This document shows, in pieces, positions 63,162 to 64,000 of a stretch of 64,000 nt of DNA. The notes under the pieces are model-generated. The model was not told the DNA's origin. It worked only from the letters and a program-made list of their open reading frames with translations, and ran no database searches. The DNA comes from Rhodopseudomonas pentothenatexigens (GTDB taxonomy: Bacteria > Pseudomonadota > Alphaproteobacteria > Rhizobiales > Xanthobacteraceae), in contig NZ_UFQQ01000007.1 of the NCBI RefSeq assembly GCF_900218015.1, forward strand, positions 181,107 through 245,106, read 5' to 3'. Made by a program: the position numbers and the translations under genes. Positions within the stretch are counted from its first letter, which is position 1. Every line of letters begins with the position of its first letter.

Positions 63162-63779
63162 ATGTCTCTCGAACTGTATCTGACCTATGTGGGCGCCTGC
63201 ATCGTGCTGGCGCTGCTGCCGGGGCCGGTGGTGACGCTGGTGATCGCCAACGGCCTGCGTCACGGCACCCGCGCCGCGCTGCTCAACATCGCCGGCGCGC
63301 AGGTCGGGCTCGGCCTGGTGATCGCGCTGGTCGCCGCCGGTCTGACGACGCTGATGGCGACGATGGGCTATTGGTTCGATTGGGTGCGGTTTCTCGGCGC
63401 CGCCTATCTGGTATGGCTCGGCATCGGCCTGATCCGCCGTCCGGTCGAAGGCCTGTCGGCCGATCAGCCGCCGCCGCCGCCGCGCGGCGGGTTCTTGCTG
63501 CAGGGCCTCGTCGTGCTGCTGGCGAATCCGAAGGTCCTGGTGTTCTTCGGCGCGTTCATTCCGCAATTCGTCGACATGCAGCGCGAGACGGTGCCGCAGG
63601 TGGCGCTGCTCGGCGTCACCTTCATGGCGATCGTGGCGGTGACCGATGCGATCTACGCGCTGCTGGCCGGCCGCGCCCGCAGCATGTTCTCGGCACGGCG
63701 GACGCGGCTGCTGTCGCGGATCTCGGGCGGCTTCATGATCGGCGGCGGCGTCTGGCTGGCGCTCAGCCGGGCGAAGTGA
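63162..63779 (+). CDS. LysE-family amino acid exporter
   Basis: 205 residues with about six membrane helices. LYLTYVGACIVLALLPGPVV begins the protein and GLRHGTRAALLNIAGAQVGL is the RhtB/LysE signature; then FLGAAYLVWLGIGLIRRP and LANPKVLVFFGAFIPQFVD. Exports amino acids or their derivatives from the cytosol. It is divergent from the ArsR-AHSA1 pair with 127 bases between, which makes it a possible target of that regulator. Confidence 0.9.
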   Translation: MSLELYLTYVGACIVLALLPGPVVTLVIANGLRHGTRAALLNIAGAQVGLGLVIALVAAGLTTLMATMGYWFDWVRFLGAAYLVWLGIGLIRRPVEGLSADQPPPPPRGGFLLQGLVVLLANPKVLVFFGAFIPQFVDMQRETVPQVALLGVTFMAIVAVTDAIYALLAGRARSMFSARRTRLLSRISGGFMIGGGVWLALSRAK

Positions 63780-63793
63780 GGGACGGCCTTTCC

Positions 63794-63877
63794 GTCATCG
63801 CGGGCAGCGACGCCGACGAAGCAATCCAGGCCGAGTGCTCGGCATGGCTGGATTGCTTCGCCTTCGGCTCCAATGAC
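63794..63877. repeat. Family B repeat, short form
   Basis: GTCATCGCGGGCAGCGACGC ... GAAGCAATCC ... GGATTGCTTC ... CCAATGAC. It has lost part of the outer stem compared with 33613-33733 and 57362-57480. It lies after the LysE gene and ends 24 bases before the transposase remnant. Confidence 0.7.
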
Positions 63878-63900
63878 GCGGGAGATTTGCGGCCCGGCGG

Positions 63901-64000
63901 CTAGATGTGGAGCCTCAACAGGTTGTCCTCGGACAGGCCGAGGCGGCTGATGGGTATTTGTGACTTTATGCCGCCGTGGGGCCGGTGCCAATTGTATCGA
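63901..64000 (-). mobile_element. IS481-family transposase, C-terminus, cut by the window edge
   Basis: Reading the minus strand, 32 codons and a TAG stop (63903-63901) give a peptide that includes YNWHRPHGGIKSQIPISRLG and continues LSEDNLLRLHI. This is the typical end of IS481-type integrase-core transposases in Rhizobiales (NxxRPHxxxxxxxPISRL). The gene continues beyond 64000, so its integrity cannot be judged. No terminal inverted repeat was recognised between the stop and the family B repeat. Confidence 0.75.

Overview
The window looks like chromosome of a GC-rich alphaproteobacterium of the Rhizobiales, most like Rhodopseudomonas/Bradyrhizobium. This is inferred from uniform GC-rich third codon positions, a SciP homologue (an alphaproteobacterial CtrA inhibitor), FlbD-type flagellar control, EcfG-like and FixK-like promoter elements, and families of GC-rich palindromic repeats between genes. 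No tRNA, rRNA or CRISPR was seen. The genes are dense and mostly intact. The only mobile-element trace is the C-terminus of an IS481-type transposase at the extreme right edge.

Layout. 0.2-3.4 kb: a CBS-domain protein, a membrane protein, a CHAD protein and a small membrane protein. 3.7-10.6 kb: two ferredoxin-dependent 2-oxoacid oxidoreductases in tandem (IorA-IorB with a fused ferredoxin, then a KorABC-like trimer) followed by phenylacetate-CoA ligase, behind a FixK/FNR-like box; this suggests anaerobic aromatic amino acid or 2-oxoacid metabolism. 10.7-17.8 kb: a paired acyl-CoA dehydrogenase, a crotonase lacking both catalytic glutamates, ExbB-ExbD-TonB, and an acyl-CoA synthetase with altered active-site motifs. 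18.1-22.2 kb: a cluster of envelope/stress proteins (DUF3618, holin-like, small hydrophilic protein, BrkB) with an EcfG-like promoter.

22.2-33.6 kb: an amide-utilisation locus. A 1122-residue hybrid histidine kinase carries a whole NCS1 permease plus a cysteine-rich module at its N-terminus. With its LuxR-type response regulator it is transcribed away from a five-gene UrtABCDE-like ABC importer, formamidase and an FmdB zinc-ribbon protein. 33.7-41.3 kb: cobS, a P-type ATPase, a universal stress protein and an AGPS-like FAD oxidase. 41.5-47.2 kb: sciP and fliF-fliG-fliH-fliN-flbD with CtrA-like sites. 47.3-54.3 kb: an AraC regulator divergent from a nitrilase, several small genes, a transglutaminase, a RecD-like helicase, a methyltransferase, and dps behind a perfect EcfG-consensus promoter. 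54.5-64 kb: a cupin, carA, an alpha/beta hydrolase, YqeY, an EmrAB-type efflux pair with an upstream palindrome, a DUF2189 protein, an ArsR/AHSA1 pair and a LysE exporter.

The most unusual items are the permease-kinase fusion with its nine-cysteine module, the double oxidoreductase with the ferredoxin fused to IorB, and the acyl-CoA enzymes with non-canonical catalytic residues. Four families of dispersed inverted repeats occupy about ten intergenic gaps.
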